Positions 1 through 12,122 of a DNA stretch of 64,000 bases are shown here, one piece after another. Made by a program: the position numbers and the translations under genes. How positions within the stretch are numbered: the stretch's first letter is position 1; each line of letters begins with the position of its first letter. Source of the stretch: Tipula vernalis (taxonomy: Eukaryota > Arthropoda > Insecta > Diptera > Tipulidae); the NCBI GenBank assembly GCA_958295665.1, contig OY282558.1, positions 314,188,092 to 314,252,091 on the forward strand. The letters are read 5' to 3'. Below the pieces are notes generated by a model. That model worked only from the letters and a program-made list of their open reading frames with translations. It did not search any database and was not told the DNA's origin.

Positions 1-59
1 CTGCTGTGTGTTCATTTTCTGAATCTTGTTGTTATAAGTTTTTTTTTTTATAATTGTCG

Positions 60-480
60 ACAATGAACTATAGATGGAATTTAAAATTCTGCGGCAATGT
101 CTTTAAGACGTACTCCACAATCGAGTTTCACAATAACCTTTAATTTATGTTTAATTGTTAAATTTTTATATTTTCTAACAACGACTTTTTCCATGTTACA
201 ATTTTTTTTATTCTGTTAACAAACCAATCACCGAATGATCATTAACGTTACATTTCTGCATATTTATATGTTTCTGCCTAACGGCAAAAACTGAGTTCGA
301 AATATGAAACGTATAATTTAAAAGAAAACGCAAAATATACTTAGTCGTATTATAGAGTTATAAAATTATCGAGAAAAGGAATGAAAGTTATTTCAAAAAT
401 TAAAGCGGCTGAAAAAAATATCGAGATAGAGAAAAAATCGAGTTTTAGAAGATCGAGATATAGAGAGTTGATTGTATATA
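60..480 (-). mobile_element. Tigger/pogo-like DNA transposon relic with N-terminal HTH
   Basis: A short reading frame on the minus strand (194 down to 81) begins MEKVVVRKYKNLTIKHKLKV and continues with a helix-turn-helix-like stretch ending GVRLKDIAAEF. This pattern is typical of the N-terminal DNA-binding region of Tigger/Jerky/pogo transposases. It then stops, and a +1-shifted continuation (IPSIVHCRQL) is visible just below. Upstream (about 330-475) the sequence is full of tcgagatatagag-like motifs, as in the termini of this group. Only the DNA-binding start survives; the catalytic domain is absent. The identification is by motif reading alone. Confidence 0.45.
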
Positions 481-814
481 AGGACTAATATAAATGTGGT
501 TAATGGTTAAATTTTAAAGTTCGTGTCCTTTTGATAAGTACATTTCTCTTGTAGCTTTTAAACCACCACAACCAGCAGCAATTTTTGGTTGCTAATATAA
601 AAATAGTAGACCCGAAATACTCCCATGCCGTCGGAGCTTTCGATTCACGATTGCGTGATACCTTCGCCGGTTTAATTGCACGGCCAAAGGGAAATATGTC
701 ATACAGAATTTTCAAACAGCTGGTCATTAAAGGTTTAGCGTATTAGTTTGGCATATTAATTCAGTATTCTCTTCCTCTATTCCTTCGACCACTTTACATA
801 CTTCAAATCCGGCA

Positions 815-1253
815 GTGGCGCAACAAAGCATTAATAACGAGCAAAGATTAATGAATTTTGAGACGCAAATCATGCCACAAATATCTCCATTTTTCAGTAT
901 CAACCACAGAAGTCGCAACGCATCCAGGTCATCATCTAATAACAATCGTCAGCGATCCCAATCTCGTAAGTCTTTGTCAGAGCACCTAGAATGGTATTAT
1001 CATAGACGATTCCCTTCTCGCGACGTGTGACGAGGGTTGGCAATCAAATCGGTTGGTAATCACAGAAGTAGATACAAAACAAAACTGTTTAATTTATAGA
1101 GGAGCTGATGTATCAGTAATTCGCACAATCGGAGTGGGCGTCCAAGCATACGGTTTCAAGCTGATTAAATTGAATCTGGGTTTGAGAAAAAATTTCACAT
1201 GGATATTTATGGTCGTAGAGGTCTCAACGCCTATCAATGGTGCTGACTTTTAA
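815..1253 (+). pseudogene. Ty3/gypsy gag end and protease relic
   Basis: The frame from 815 to 1030 ends in a basic stretch followed by WYYHRRF, which resembles the end of gag in insect Ty3/gypsy elements. After a frame break, 1053-1250 gives LVITEVDTKQ, then RGADVSVI and finally VEVSTPINGADF. This is the order of a retropepsin: an active-site loop (here RGADVS, so the catalytic DTG-type triad is damaged) and the late ...GADF segment. The gene is broken by a stop at 1028-1030, a frameshift and the altered active site, so no functional protease is expected. The element continues, after a large deletion, with integrase sequence from about 1,420. Confidence 0.6.
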
Positions 1254-1419
1254 AAAAGCACAGCTATATTGGTCGACATCCCATAATCGACCCTTTAGCT
1301 ACCTTGCTTACAGTAGGATTGATATCGGTAAACCGAGATCCTTAGTTACAACACATAAATAGGTCACTTCTACACCCAAGTATAATCGAACTAATTCCAA
1401 TTTTGATGAAAACATCAGA

Positions 1420-1830
1420 TCGGAAAATTCAGAGTACCTTCATTTATAGTAGGAACTATATTCCTCGAACATCTCCAGACAACCTCGGCGAAGTTAGTGT
1501 ATGCTAGTTCCTCAAACGAAATTTGTTAAATCATTAAACGATCATTTCGCAAAAATCTCTCCAAATTTAGCTTCACGAAAAGACACAGGTCAAGAAAAGT
1601 TTTGTTAAGAGCCGGAAATTAAAGTCGTGTACACTGGTCCCTTTCCAGTAATGCAGGGTTGCGAAATTTTTTTCGATATAAAGGTAAATGGAGAGCGTGA
1701 AAAAGTCAATATTTATAGGCTTAAACCATGTTACGAGATGATAAAGAAACCGCCTGCACAAAGGTTTACGAATAAATTGATTTTTAATCTCGATCCTTTT
1801 CTTCATCTCTCGTTTTTGTAACAATATCGT
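1420..1830 (+). pseudogene. Ty3/gypsy integrase C-terminal relic
   Basis: The translation around 1,440-1,520 reads GTIFLEHLQTTSAKLVYASS. The frame at 1,627-1,821 reads YTGPFPVMQG, then DIKVNGEREKVNIYRLKP. These are the late integrase core and the C-terminal chromo/SH3-like region of Ty3/gypsy polyproteins, in the right order and on the same strand as the protease relic upstream. Reverse transcriptase, RNase H and most of the integrase are missing, so about 3 kb has been lost between about 1,260 and 1,420. Stops and frameshifts occur throughout. Confidence 0.6.
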
Positions 1831-2958
1831 CAAATCAGTCTGATTTCACTGAAGGGCGAGTTGTGCTTTGCACAGTAGACAGGATACGTAAATTAGATAT
1901 GTCCGATTTGCCATAATTGGCTATAAAACGTGCAACACTTTATAAATTTTAGAATCAAACTTGCTTTAATTCCAGCAAAATTTGAAAAAAATCGCGTGGC
2001 GCGAAAAATAGCTGTGGCAATGCCTTAACGCACCATGAAAAATGTATCTAAGATCCGTTAGTAAAAATTAAAGTAAGATGTTTTACCATTACGATTTAAA
2101 GTTACATTGATAAGTTAACAATTTGGTTTGACATTAAGGATTTTCGGATTAAATAAAACCTCTTCTGCTTTATACTAAACTTCCGATTTAATTAAACTAT
2201 TTCCGAAATAAATAAAAATTATTCTGAGTTGAATGAAAAATTTTACGGAATAAATGAAACCAATTTCGAGTGGAATGAAACTTTTCCAAATTAAATGAAA
2301 CATTTTGAAATTAACCAAATTTAAAAACTGTAGTTAAATAAAACACATACTGATTCTCCTACAACAGCAGCGGGGATAAGATGAAATTTGATCAATCTTT
2401 AGCGGTGACTGTATCAAATCTTTATTTGATCAGTCCTTCCAAATCCGTTTTTTTAAACAAATAGTTTTAATAAATTCTTTGAATGTCCTTCTTTGTAATT
2501 GAGAAAGGCCTTGTACTATCGAATTTATAGATTTTGCACATTAAAATAACCATTTGTCAAATTTAAATTAAACTGTTAACGATCGTTAATTAATCGTTGT
2601 TCAATCAGAATTGAACGAAAACAAACTTGTTTTTTGGAAGTAGTTTAAATCAATATTCTATATTTATAGTTTAATTTAAATTGGTATATGGTTGTTTCAA
2701 CTTCTAAAAATAGTTCAATTTATTTGTCGGAAAAAGTTAAAGAGTAAAAGCTCTCATTGTATATTGATGTATCAAAGTTGAATAAACAGTAAAAGCTCTC
2801 ATTGTATGTATTGAAATTGAGAATCCGTTGTTATAACCGAATGTCGTAATATACGAATTTTAGTTATTCAAGTAAAACGTAACAAATCAGTTCACATTTC
2901 CAACGTTATAAACGAAATGTTGTTCGGATATAACGTTATAAGTAAATTTTACTGTAGT
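1831..2958. other. Gene-free AT-rich stretch with degenerate short repeats
   Basis: No coding sequence is supported here. From about 2,130 to 2,330 there is a degenerate direct repeat of roughly 21-22 bp built around (t)ttccgaattaaatgaaa-like units, about eight copies. A 20-bp block, agtaaaagctctcattgtat, occurs twice near 2,745 and 2,788. The last 140 bp contain ttataacgttata-like motifs next to ttttactgtag and may be the end of a Tigger-type element, but this is weak. Confidence 0.4.
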
Positions 2959-2959
2959 T

Positions 2960-3760
2960 TGCAAAAGCAGACAGTACGCAAGAAGAAACCTGATTTTTTG
3001 GCGTCGATTATCTTATATGGGGCTGCTATGTCTAAGTTATGGCACGGAACATCCTGATTGGGTTTCAGATTATGTATTATTTGTTTAATTTGTTCCTGAA
3101 GTTGATGTGGTGTCAAAATAAGAGAATCGAATTTGTCTTGATGAACTTCGGTGATGGTGTGTCAATTACTGTGGATTGAAATTAGCAAAGTTTCATCATT
3201 TCTATCATATCACGAAGAGTTAAATCGGTGAGTTCATCACGTTGTTGAATGTCGGAATTTTCTTATCGGTCTCCTCGGAATTGTGCTTAATCTCGTTAGT
3301 ATCGACATTGGCTGTTAAAAAAGCTTTTGATGGTATTATTGATTTGAATTAAACTTTTCCATGCTGTGCTTATAAGCTTTACCAGTACGTCAGTCGAACA
3401 CACTAAATAACTCGGGCGTTCCGTATTTAATTTTTATCCCTTAACTCAGCGTAGAATATTCTTATTTGCAAAACGATTTCTGCGCAATATTTGAATGTGT
3501 CCGAATGTACCGCTGGTGTTAGTGTTGTATTAGCGCATAATTCGTGTAACCGACGAGAGCTACTTTAAAGGTGATCTAGCTCTGCCTAATATGAATCGTG
3601 TTGTAATGTTTTTCGCAATTTTTAGTGCTGCTATATGTCCTATCATGCAGATTAGTGCGAGCGCGCAAAGTAACAGGATTAATTTGCTTTTTGCTCTCGT
3701 CGTTCGTCTGTGTCGTATCAATTGTCTTTGTTTCAAAGTGTCCACTTCACGACTGTTCAC
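2960..3760 (-). pseudogene. Possible env-like relic downstream of BEL/Pao integrase
   Basis: On the minus strand, directly downstream of the BEL/Pao integrase relic, the frame 3,760-3,560 has a hydrophobic core (KLILLLCALALICMIGH) that could be a signal peptide. Near the far end (3,130-2,970) a frame reads SLILTPHQLQEQIKQIIHNL. This resembles the mid-part of insect retroelement envelope proteins of the F-protein type. The region between is full of stops and shifts. The position after integrase is where an env would sit. The assignment is tentative; an unrelated captured sequence is possible. Confidence 0.35.
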
Positions 3761-3799
3761 AGAGAGTGATGCCTGCCAAACTTCCGTCGTATTGTCATT

Positions 3800-4715
3800 A
3801 GATTAGAACACGGCTGATTTTGGTGATTGACCTTTTAAGCAATCCTCCATTACTGCTTTTTATGGTATAACGAATCTATCTAAACTTTCTAAAGGCGATT
3901 TTCCAGGAGGTAGGTTATCATCCTTAACTAGGATTAGTTGCCCTTTTTATATGTTAGCTTGTCTTTTAGTCCATTTGCTTCGTTTTTGTAGCAGATACAT
4001 ATATTCGGTTACCCAAAATTTTCCAATACTCTTGAGTTTCTTTTTTGCAGGAGCATCTAACGTGTTAAATGGTTCATATTTTCGTACGAAATGCTTGGCT
4101 CTGGCATTGTTATCGTAGCTTAGACTAGCTTAAGAGGATACCTCAAGGTATACCTCGTACGGTCGACTAGCTTAAGTTTTGAAGCACCTGATAAATTGGA
4201 ACCACAGTCTTATTAATCTCATACTTCTACGAGAAAATCTTTTACCGCAAAGCAAATGAATACTGGTAGGTAATCTTTAATAATTTTACAAACTCTTGGC
4301 CTTGTGAACATCGTAGTTGAAAGGGTCCAATCTACTCCAGTAATCGTAAAAGGTTTTGTCGGAGGTACTCTATAGCTTTTGGGCTATAATCAACTAAGTG
4401 AAAGGTATGATTTGAATGTGTTGACATTAGTTAATTAACTTCTCTAGAACAAAGAGTTCTTAATACAGCAAATACATAAGATTGAATAATAGATACAGCA
4501 GATTCAAGAACTAATAAGGCAATTTGAGCATTGTAGATTTTCCATAAATTGATTTAAAGTTTGCGCGCGTTGTTTGTTCCAGATTATACACCTTTTAATG
4601 TAAGATTTTACTGCAAATGAACCTCTAATTATCCGGTTCGTTTGCCGAATAAAAGCAAGTGTAAGTGTCCTCCGTGTAAGATCATCTAATGTGCGTAATC
4701 TATTAGAAGCCATGC
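3800..4715 (-). pseudogene. BEL/Pao retrotransposon integrase relic
   Basis: Read from high to low coordinates, this holds three recognisable integrase blocks in order. The frame 4,713-4,504 has the zinc-binding N-terminal region (LAFIRQTNRIIRG, then [19 protein letters not shown]). At about 4,385-4,220 there is PPTKPFTITGVDWTL followed by VFICFAVKDFLVEV, the start of the catalytic core with its first aspartate (GVDW). At about 4,010-3,830 there is KRSKWTKRQANI, a stop, then KGQLILVKDDNLPPGKSPL, the characteristic BEL/Pao C-terminal signature. The core is interrupted by frameshifts and deletions, so this is a dead copy. Confidence 0.7.
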
Positions 4716-4759
4716 TAATAAACTCTTATAAAGCTGTATTATTGGATTTTGAGAATTGA

Positions 4760-7060
4760 AAGCAATCTTGGCGTTAGACGGTTTTTCTTCTACTCATGCC
4801 ATTTTAGTGGAGTTAATGTAGATTGAAACGGTTTATATATGTATTTGACTTTCCCCTGGGCCAAACCAAAGTTATCATAGAATCTGTTCAAGTATACGTT
4901 TTGATATCAGAGAGTTGTTACGTTTTTTTTGTTTTTCTTGGTCAGTCAATATTAATTCAGTCCTATTAATAAAAATCCAAAATAAACACTCATTTTTTAG
5001 TTACTAATGTGGGCCATATTGAGCCAAGGTATATTTACTATGAACAATATTTTTAAAAATATGGCTCAGAGACTTTCTGAAATAATTAACCACCTTCTTC
5101 GAATTGCAAACCCACACTAAAAATTGTTTTGACTGGCCAAGTGAAGGTGGAGGTTGGTATGTGGCTTTTGATAACCAAGTACCAGAACCAATTCCAACTT
5201 GAAGTTTACTAAAAATATAAACCATTTTAAAAATTTTTGTATTCCTAAATATTAGTGCATTAAAATTGGTTTAAATTTCTAAGGTTTAAAAACTAAAATT
5301 AACAATTTAAAAATTTAACGAGATTTAGAATTTAATAAAATTTAAGAGTTTCAATAATTTGATATCAAAATGATGAATTTAATTCAATAAAGATTTGATT
5401 TAAATACAGTAAAATATTAAACGTAACCAGTGAAATTTATTCTCCGAGATTTCGAAAACAATACACGTTAGGTACCTTTAGTGACAAAAAAAAAACTGGT
5501 TTATCCACCCTCCATTTTTAGGATATAATATACAAATCCTACTTATGTGTTTGGGGGCGAGCATACGAGCACGATGAGGCGCAATAACTACCACAATAAC
5601 ATCAAGCAACATTTTCCATGGTTAATACAAATTTGGATGCCCGCATCGCAATACACTGAAGTAAAGTCAAGATGATAATACTTAGGTTTCTGGAATAGGG
5701 TCCAATCTTTAACACTAACACACCTTTCCCTTTTTTCGGTTTGTTGTTAAACGGGTGTATATTGGCCGTGGCGTATTCCGAGAAACTTGCCCTTAGGAAT
5801 GGTTTTACACTCTCAATAAATCAATCAGAAAATTTAATAATTTATTTCGAAAATCTAAGGATTCCTCAGCTTTAGGTGTTGGATTTAATGCACGTTGATT
5901 AATCAATCATTTTTGGAAGTTTTGATGGATTGCTATAGCTTTAGAAAAATTAGAAAATCAAAACCATTGAAAATCTACTCAAAGCGCTTTTTAAATTGAA
6001 TGACAGTGCGTTGCTTCTTCCGATATGGTTTGATAGACGAGATTTCGACACCCTAAAATGGTTTATAGTATGTGGAAAGAACATTCACATTCAAGGTCCA
6101 TTAAAATGTACTCCAAATATTCAAATTATTTTACGAGTGCCGGTATGTTTGTATATCGAATGATATATCATAACAATAATTCATAGAACGATGTCGCGGC
6201 TCACAAAATTTATTGAAGCGTCTGGGACGCTATATAATCAGTAATATTACATCGGAAAACGCGTACTTACTCGTACCAACATTCAAGAATTAATTGTACT
6301 ATTAATTCGATGTTCATAAAATTGACGAATGCAGACAAATTTAGTTTTCACAGGATTTATTTACCACCTGGTACCTCAATATTGATTGCAACTTATACCA
6401 AATTTTTTAATGCACCCTATATCAGAGAAACAACAAAATAAATGGAAAATACAAAATAAAAATCAAATATTCCATCAGATACACCAAATTGTACCAAAAC
6501 TATGAACCTAGCGACCGATTTTCACTCTATCGTAAACCACCATGACAAAATATTCATCATATTCGTAAAAGTTTCATCCAAATGGGATAAATAGTTTCTG
6601 AGATTAGCACGAATCGATATGCAGAAGGACAGACACCTTACCAAAAACTATAAAAGATTTATAGAGACGTCTCTTGTCGTATAAACTAAAATTCAATTTT
6701 TATGGGTGTAGAAAAATCCTATTTGCTTGTAGACATTTATTTTTCGAACCATACTACATCATTTACCGAAAACTCGTAAAACAAACCTCGCTCTTCGACC
6801 AATTTTTACTCTCTGATTAGAATATTTGTGATGGAAAGAATGGTTATGAAAATAATTACAAAACAATTTTATGTTTTTAATTTTAGTAATCATTCGATCG
6901 CGGATGAATATGAATATGCAAATAGCTACGCTTGGGGCCAATATTTTTATTTTGTTCTTGATCAGCAATTTTTTTTTATTATCATTTTTAAAATTTAAAA
7001 TTATTTACTAAAATTGGTTTTGTTAACATAGACAAAACATACTTTAAATATGTCATTGGA
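4760..7060. other. Gene-free AT-rich stretch
   Basis: I see no supportable gene. Open frames here (for example 5,004-5,225 and 6,759-6,968 on the minus strand) have no recognisable domain and AT-driven composition. Around 6,570-6,640 there is a translated motif SFIQMG..VSEI of the kind often seen in insect interspersed repeats, but too little remains to name an element. Confidence 0.4.
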
Positions 7061-7063
7061 ATG

Positions 7064-7160
7064 ATTGCAATGGCAAAATTAATGAATAATAGTTCGGATT
7101 TGTAACCTCCTACTGTTACAATTCCAAATTATTATGCATTAATTTTGCCATTCGATTGCA
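7064..7160. repeat. Long hairpin / palindromic MITE-like repeat
   Basis: The sequence from 7,064 (ttgcaatggcaaaattaatg) is repeated in inverted orientation at 7,115-7,160, with arms of about 43 bp, few mismatches and a spacer of only about 8 bases. It would fold into a near-perfect hairpin. It may be a palindromic miniature inverted-repeat element. No flanking duplication was clear. Confidence 0.55.
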
Positions 7161-7778
7161 GCTGATGAATTTTTATTCAAATAGTCTTATGAAATGAGAG
7201 CATGCTTAGAATTTTTCAAAAAGCATTAAAACAACGACGGTTCAAACATTATTTTACCAACCTTTCACACAGTTGCGGCTCGCGATATTAAACATTTTAA
7301 ATGTAGAAATTTAATAATGCGCCTGCCAATTTAAATAGGTTTAAAATAATATTTACATGTTATCAAAATTCAAGTGGTTTATATACTACCCTTTGAACTG
7401 CCTTTGTTTTAATGCAATTTTTAAAAGTGTCAAGCCGGCTCAGGCTCGGAAGTGCCCAGCCAGATTGTTGTTACTATTCCTTAGGGACGAAAAACTACCA
7501 TTCATAAATTTTTAACCTACCTAAAATTTTTCGAAACGTTCACTAAATCTTATGCCATAAGTAAAAGCCAACAAGTTAGTAAACTTTTAAAAATTTTTAA
7601 TATTTTTATTTACTCTAATAAATTTGAATTTTTTTTCCATTTTAATGATTTTTAAATTTTGTACAATTTGTATAAGTAAACAAATGTAAAATTGTTAGAT
7701 GAAACAATTCATTACAGATGAGCTTATTCCATTTGCAAAATATCGTTATATTGGTTTTCTACAGGAATAATTCGTAAA

Positions 7779-8550
7779 CCTAAGAATTACCTCAAAAAGA
7801 GTCTTTCGGCTTTTTATAGACAAAATATATTAAAAATAATGGCATTCACAACAATTTCGAAAAAATTAAAAGGCCAATCATTTATAAATATATCCACCAG
7901 AAAAAGTAAAAATCTCAAAATCCCACCCGTACTTTAAACCGAGGTCAATACAAAGTGTATCGACTCCAAAAATGAAAACTTTCCTTGAGCTTCCTCTGTG
8001 GTAGTTTGGTTTCGTACTGATAAGTTTGTACAAACAATAAGTTCGGTCTACTCATCAGGTAGCTACGACCAAACTCCAAAAATAAAATTCTATCTTCATA
8101 CATTATGTATGAGGCAAGAACGCATTGACTTAGCGAATTATAAAATTCACCAAATCAAAAACTTTAGGAAAACTCTCATTTCTGTGTGTTTTATGCCCAT
8201 ACAAATAATAGAAAGAGAAAGTTTTGTCTGTATTAAATCAATAAGATTCTTTCGGCTTTTTATAGACAAAACATATTAAAAATAATGGCATTCATAAGCT
8301 CAAGGAAAGTTTTCATTTTTTGAGTCGATACACTTTGTATTGACCTCGGGTTAAAGTACGGGTGGGATTTTGATGTTTCTACTTTTTCTGGTAGATATAT
8401 TTATAAATGATTGGCCTCTTCATTTTTTCTGATTACCAAGTCGAAATTGTTGTGAATGCCATTATTTTTAATATATTTTGTCTATAAAAAGCCGAAAGAA
8501 TCTTATTGATTTAATACAGACAAAACTTCCTCTTTCTAAGAATTACCTAT
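7779..8550. mobile_element. Foldback-type element with ~195-bp inverted arms
   Basis: The block 7,803-7,996 (tctttcggctttttatagac through the cttgag end) returns in reverse complement at 8,297-8,500 with high identity. An extra copy of the arm start sits inside at about 8,211-8,296, pairing with 8,452-8,539. The whole is flanked by a direct repeat, ctaagaattacct, at 7,780-7,792 and 8,538-8,550, which looks like a target-site duplication. No coding capacity is seen; the frame at 7,998-8,279 is a by-product. The structure fits a non-autonomous foldback element with a partly duplicated arm. Confidence 0.6.
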
Positions 8551-9570
8551 AAAGTTGGTTGGAAGAATATACTTTAGTATCTTTTATTCAGGTTAAAATT
8601 AAACTGCAATAGAAATTCGATAATTGCAACTACTCGACAGTTTCATCACAGGTAACATACTCTAAAATTCGCTAGAATTACAACGCTCAGAATACAAGCG
8701 CTTCTACAAGTGAACAAGCGTTAGTTTTGTAATTAATTTTTTAAAGTTAATATTCTCAAAATTATAAGAGAAACATTAATTTAAAAAATTACGATTGTGG
8801 AAGCTAAATCCAATTCTTAGGGGTTTGAGACTATAAGAATTTTTAAGTTTTTGAAAACATTTCAGAGTTTTCTATTAATTGAGATTTACAGAAGACGTCA
8901 CATAACTACTTAACCTACCCTCTTGTGTATACCTTTCAATAATTTTTCGAATTAATACAGGGAAGCCTCGAAATGATTTATTAGAAATGCCAGCAAAGCT
9001 CAAGTAACACCTCGGAAATTGTTGGTGCTAAGCTCAACTCATTATTTAAATTGTTTTATAGTTGTAATTGTTCACTAAATGTAAAATCGATTCAAATAAA
9101 TTTAACTATGAATACCGTTATTTATGTTTCACATTTACTAAATTTAGTGAACTGGTAAAAAACTTCCTGGACACCAGAGGTAGATTGTAATTGTTTGTTA
9201 GTTGACGAAGCATACAGTAACATAATCCCTTATATTGTTAAATGCTTGCTATTTTAAATGACAAATAGTACGGCAGTAATAACCGAATGCACTTTTTCGT
9301 TTCAATAAACCCAAAACGCTACAAATAAATCGATCCGAATGCAGACAATACGCGAATAAAATTTCTCCCTAACATTTTGTTTGATACATTTTAATTCGAA
9401 AATCTCAAGGACTAACTCGAAAATCCTTGTATAATTTGGCCTTTCGTTTTAAATTTGCCACCATTCATTTTTGTTGTACTAGATTGCGATTTTGCCAGCT
9501 GTTAAATAGTAACATTGGGGTTAGTAAATATGAAGCGCTACTCAATTAAACAACGCATATTTATTATTCA
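8551..9570. other. Gene-free AT-rich stretch
   Basis: Nothing supportable was found: no long open frame, repeat array or RNA-like structure. Confidence 0.4.
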
Positions 9571-9579
9571 AATTTGTAT

Positions 9580-10560
9580 CAATTTGGCGAAAGTTTTCAG
9601 AAGTGAAAAGAAAATTTCGAATACAAAATGATCAAATAAATGATCCGTCAAACACAGCTATTCGTAACATCGTTTACAAATTTGAGGCAACCAGTTTTGT
9701 TCAACATCACAGAAGCAAAATGTACAGTGCGGTAGTTGTTATTCACAAGAAAATATTAATTCCGTTAGTTCCAGTGTTGCTAAATACCTCCATATATCAA
9801 TTGGTGATAGCTCACAGCAATTAAACATGAAACCAACGGCTTTATTAAATATTTTGCATAAGGTGTCTAAATGCTTTCAATATGTAGTTAGCTGAACAAT
9901 TAAAATAGTTGATAAGGGATTATACTGTGCAACCGTCAATTGGGCTTTAGCAAAACAAGAAAACATTAAGTTTTTTTCGACAAAAACATCTTTGGAGACG
10001 AAGTACATTTTCATCTTGAAAGATATTTCAACAAACAAAATATTCGAATACGGGGTGAAAAATATCCACGTCAAACATGGAGGCCTATGCAATCAAAAAC
10101 TTAACTGTTTGTTGTAGTTTATAGTCTGGTGTAAGATCCAAACAATTTTTAAAATGAAGCTGATATTGCTGTTATTGTGTTTGGAGATGGGCATTGAGCG
10201 ATTTATACCTAATAACTTTTTATGAGATGAATTGGAAGAACATAATGTTGAAAATTATGGACATGTAGTTCTTTGGTATGATATTTTCACTGCGACATTT
10301 GATCTTTTAAAAGAAACATTTTATTATTGAATAATTTCGCTTCGAAAACAGATATTAATTGGCTCCTGTATCGTGTGATTTAACACCATTAGACTTTCCC
10401 GTAAGACATTTATTGAAGGGTAGGGTTTATGCTAACGCTTCTCAAACAATTCTGCAACTTTATAAAAATGTTATTAGAACTTTGGTAAAAGAATGCTGGT
10501 TTTCAGATTGCTGGTTTAACCTTACCAAATTTCTTCAGGCCAAAACTAAAAAGCATTAGA
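9580..10560 (+). pseudogene. Mariner-superfamily (DUF4817-type HTH) transposase relic
   Basis: The frame at 9,603 contains NDPSNTAIRNIVYKFEATS, matching the second helix-turn-helix of mariner-superfamily transposases with a DUF4817-type N-terminus. The middle (9,840-10,110) retains pieces such as FLYCATVNWALAKQ-like and GVKNIHVKH strings in shifting frames. The end (10,359-10,556) reads SCDLTPLDF followed by HLLKGRVYANASQTI. This is the block around the third catalytic acidic residue (here the D of SCDLTPLDF) and the following segment. The order is correct on one strand over about 980 bp, but several stops and shifts make it a pseudogene. Terminal repeats were not identified. Confidence 0.6.
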
Positions 10561-10902
10561 GAATTTCCATCGATTTTCAGAATATTTGCCCCTGAATTTT
10601 AGATAATCAAAATTCAGTATTTATAATTCACATCAGACAGATCACAAGCAACCAAAATATTTATGGATAAATCTGAATTATATTCTAATTCATTTCATAG
10701 GTATCCAATTACATGCTGCTTTGACCATGTATTTAAAAAAAAAGAAATGAATGTTGTTTAATAACCTGTAACCAAAATGAACAGACTATAATCCGAAGTG
10801 CGAATATTTTTATAAGCACTGATTTCCCAGGTTGCACACCACACTTTAGATCCATACAAAATATAACAAATACGATAACAAAATTAGTATCCTTTGATTT
10901 TT
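10561..10902. other. Gene-free AT-rich stretch
   Basis: No supportable feature is seen between the transposase relic and the short MITE. Confidence 0.35.
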
Positions 10903-11028
10903 ATTCACCCATTCCACACTAGTCGCGTAAGCGCCGAACGAAATTTAGTTTATAGGCAAAAACATTGCAAAGAGGTAAGAGACGAAGAAATGTAACAGCG
11001 TAAGCGCGACTCGTGTGGAATGGGTGAT
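10903..11028. mobile_element. Short MITE with ~28-bp terminal inverted repeats
   Basis: The left end reads attcacccattccacac and the right end is its inverse (gtgtggaatgggtgat). Both are followed inwards by GC-richer blocks around gcgtaagcgc, which also pair. The total is about 126 bp, with no coding potential. The contrast in base composition with the AT-rich neighbours and the terminal symmetry identify it as a miniature inverted-repeat element. The flanking bases (att) may be a short target duplication, but this is not certain. Confidence 0.55.
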
Positions 11029-11475
11029 TAACTTTAAATTTTTTAAAATCGAAACAAAAACAAATTTAGAGAATTGAGAAATTACCAAAAATAGTTTGGT
11101 TTGTGAAAAGAGTAAGAAAATAAAGTTATTACTATTCTACTGTAATTTCCATTTATCTTTGTTGTTTGTTAATTTTTCCATAATAAATGTTCATAAGACG
11201 TCTTGGTATTTCACATGCTCTTTGACTTTACTTTATACTAGTAAAAACGAAAAGACAGATTCTTGAAAATTGGATTCTTATAATTGTATGCTTTAATGTT
11301 TTTGTTGAATTCTTAGTTTTGTGAAAATTAAATTTAATAAAATTAATTGCTTATAATATGTAACAAATAATTTTACAAAATCCTAAGAGTATCCACCACA
11401 TTCTAATATTTTTCAAATGAAATTTTCAAAAAATTCCAAATTTTATGAAGTTGATTTCAAATGTAACTAATTTTA
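11029..11475. other. Gene-free AT-rich stretch
   Basis: No gene or clear repeat is seen. The final nine bases, ctaatttta (11,467-11,475), form the left target-site duplication of the foldback element that follows. Confidence 0.4.
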
Positions 11476-12113
11476 ATACTGCGAAAGCTAGCCGAAAGTT
11501 GCCAGGCGAAAGTGAAAAGCCGATAATGCAGATTGTGTTGGTCTAACCGAAAGTAAAAAAAATGGTAATGCAGATTGTCTAATCCCAGCCGGAAGTTTCG
11601 AGCCGTTAAATTTGTATAAAATTAGCCTCTAGACGGGAAACTTGAACTGAATTTTTTTCCTGCGATAGCTATTGACAAGTCACATTAATGCAATCCATCT
11701 CCAGACATAACACTCAAGAGGCTGATTTTATTCATACATTTCTTACTTTCGGCTGGAAACATTTTTGAATTTTCCGAGATTTCCCCCGGGAAACTTGTAC
11801 TGAATTTTTTTCCTGCGATAGCTATTGATAAATCACATCAATGCAATCCATCTCCAGACATAACATTCTAGAGGCTGATTTTATACAAATTTTCTAATAA
11901 TTTTTGAAAAATCGAATTTTTCGAGATTTCCCACGGGAAACTTGAACTGAATTTTTTTCCTGCGATATCTATTTACAAGTCACATCAATGCAATCCATCT
12001 CCAGACATAACACTCTAGAGGCTGATTTATTTTCGGCTGGAATGTCAATATTATAATCTGCATTATCGACTTTTCACTTTCGGCTGGAAACTTTTGGCTA
12101 ACTTTAACAGGGT
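11476..12113. mobile_element. FB/Galileo-like foldback element, copy 1
   Basis: This 638-bp non-coding element starts atactgcgaaagctagccg and ends with the inverse, ggctaactttaacagggt. Inside are about three direct copies of a ~147-bp repeat recognised by gagatttcccacgggaaact, cctgcgatagctattga and ccagacataacactctagag. Flanking nonamers ctaatttta (11,467-11,475) and ctaaattta (12,114-12,122) differ by one base and look like a 9-bp target duplication. Long inverted ends, internal tandem repeats and a 9-bp duplication fit the FB group of the P superfamily. No transposase is present, so it is non-autonomous. Confidence 0.7.
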
Positions 12114-12122
12114 CTAAATTTA

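Noticed and set aside
5004..5225. 73-codon minus-strand frame
   Set aside because: No recognisable domain, no neighbouring coding evidence, and AT-driven composition.
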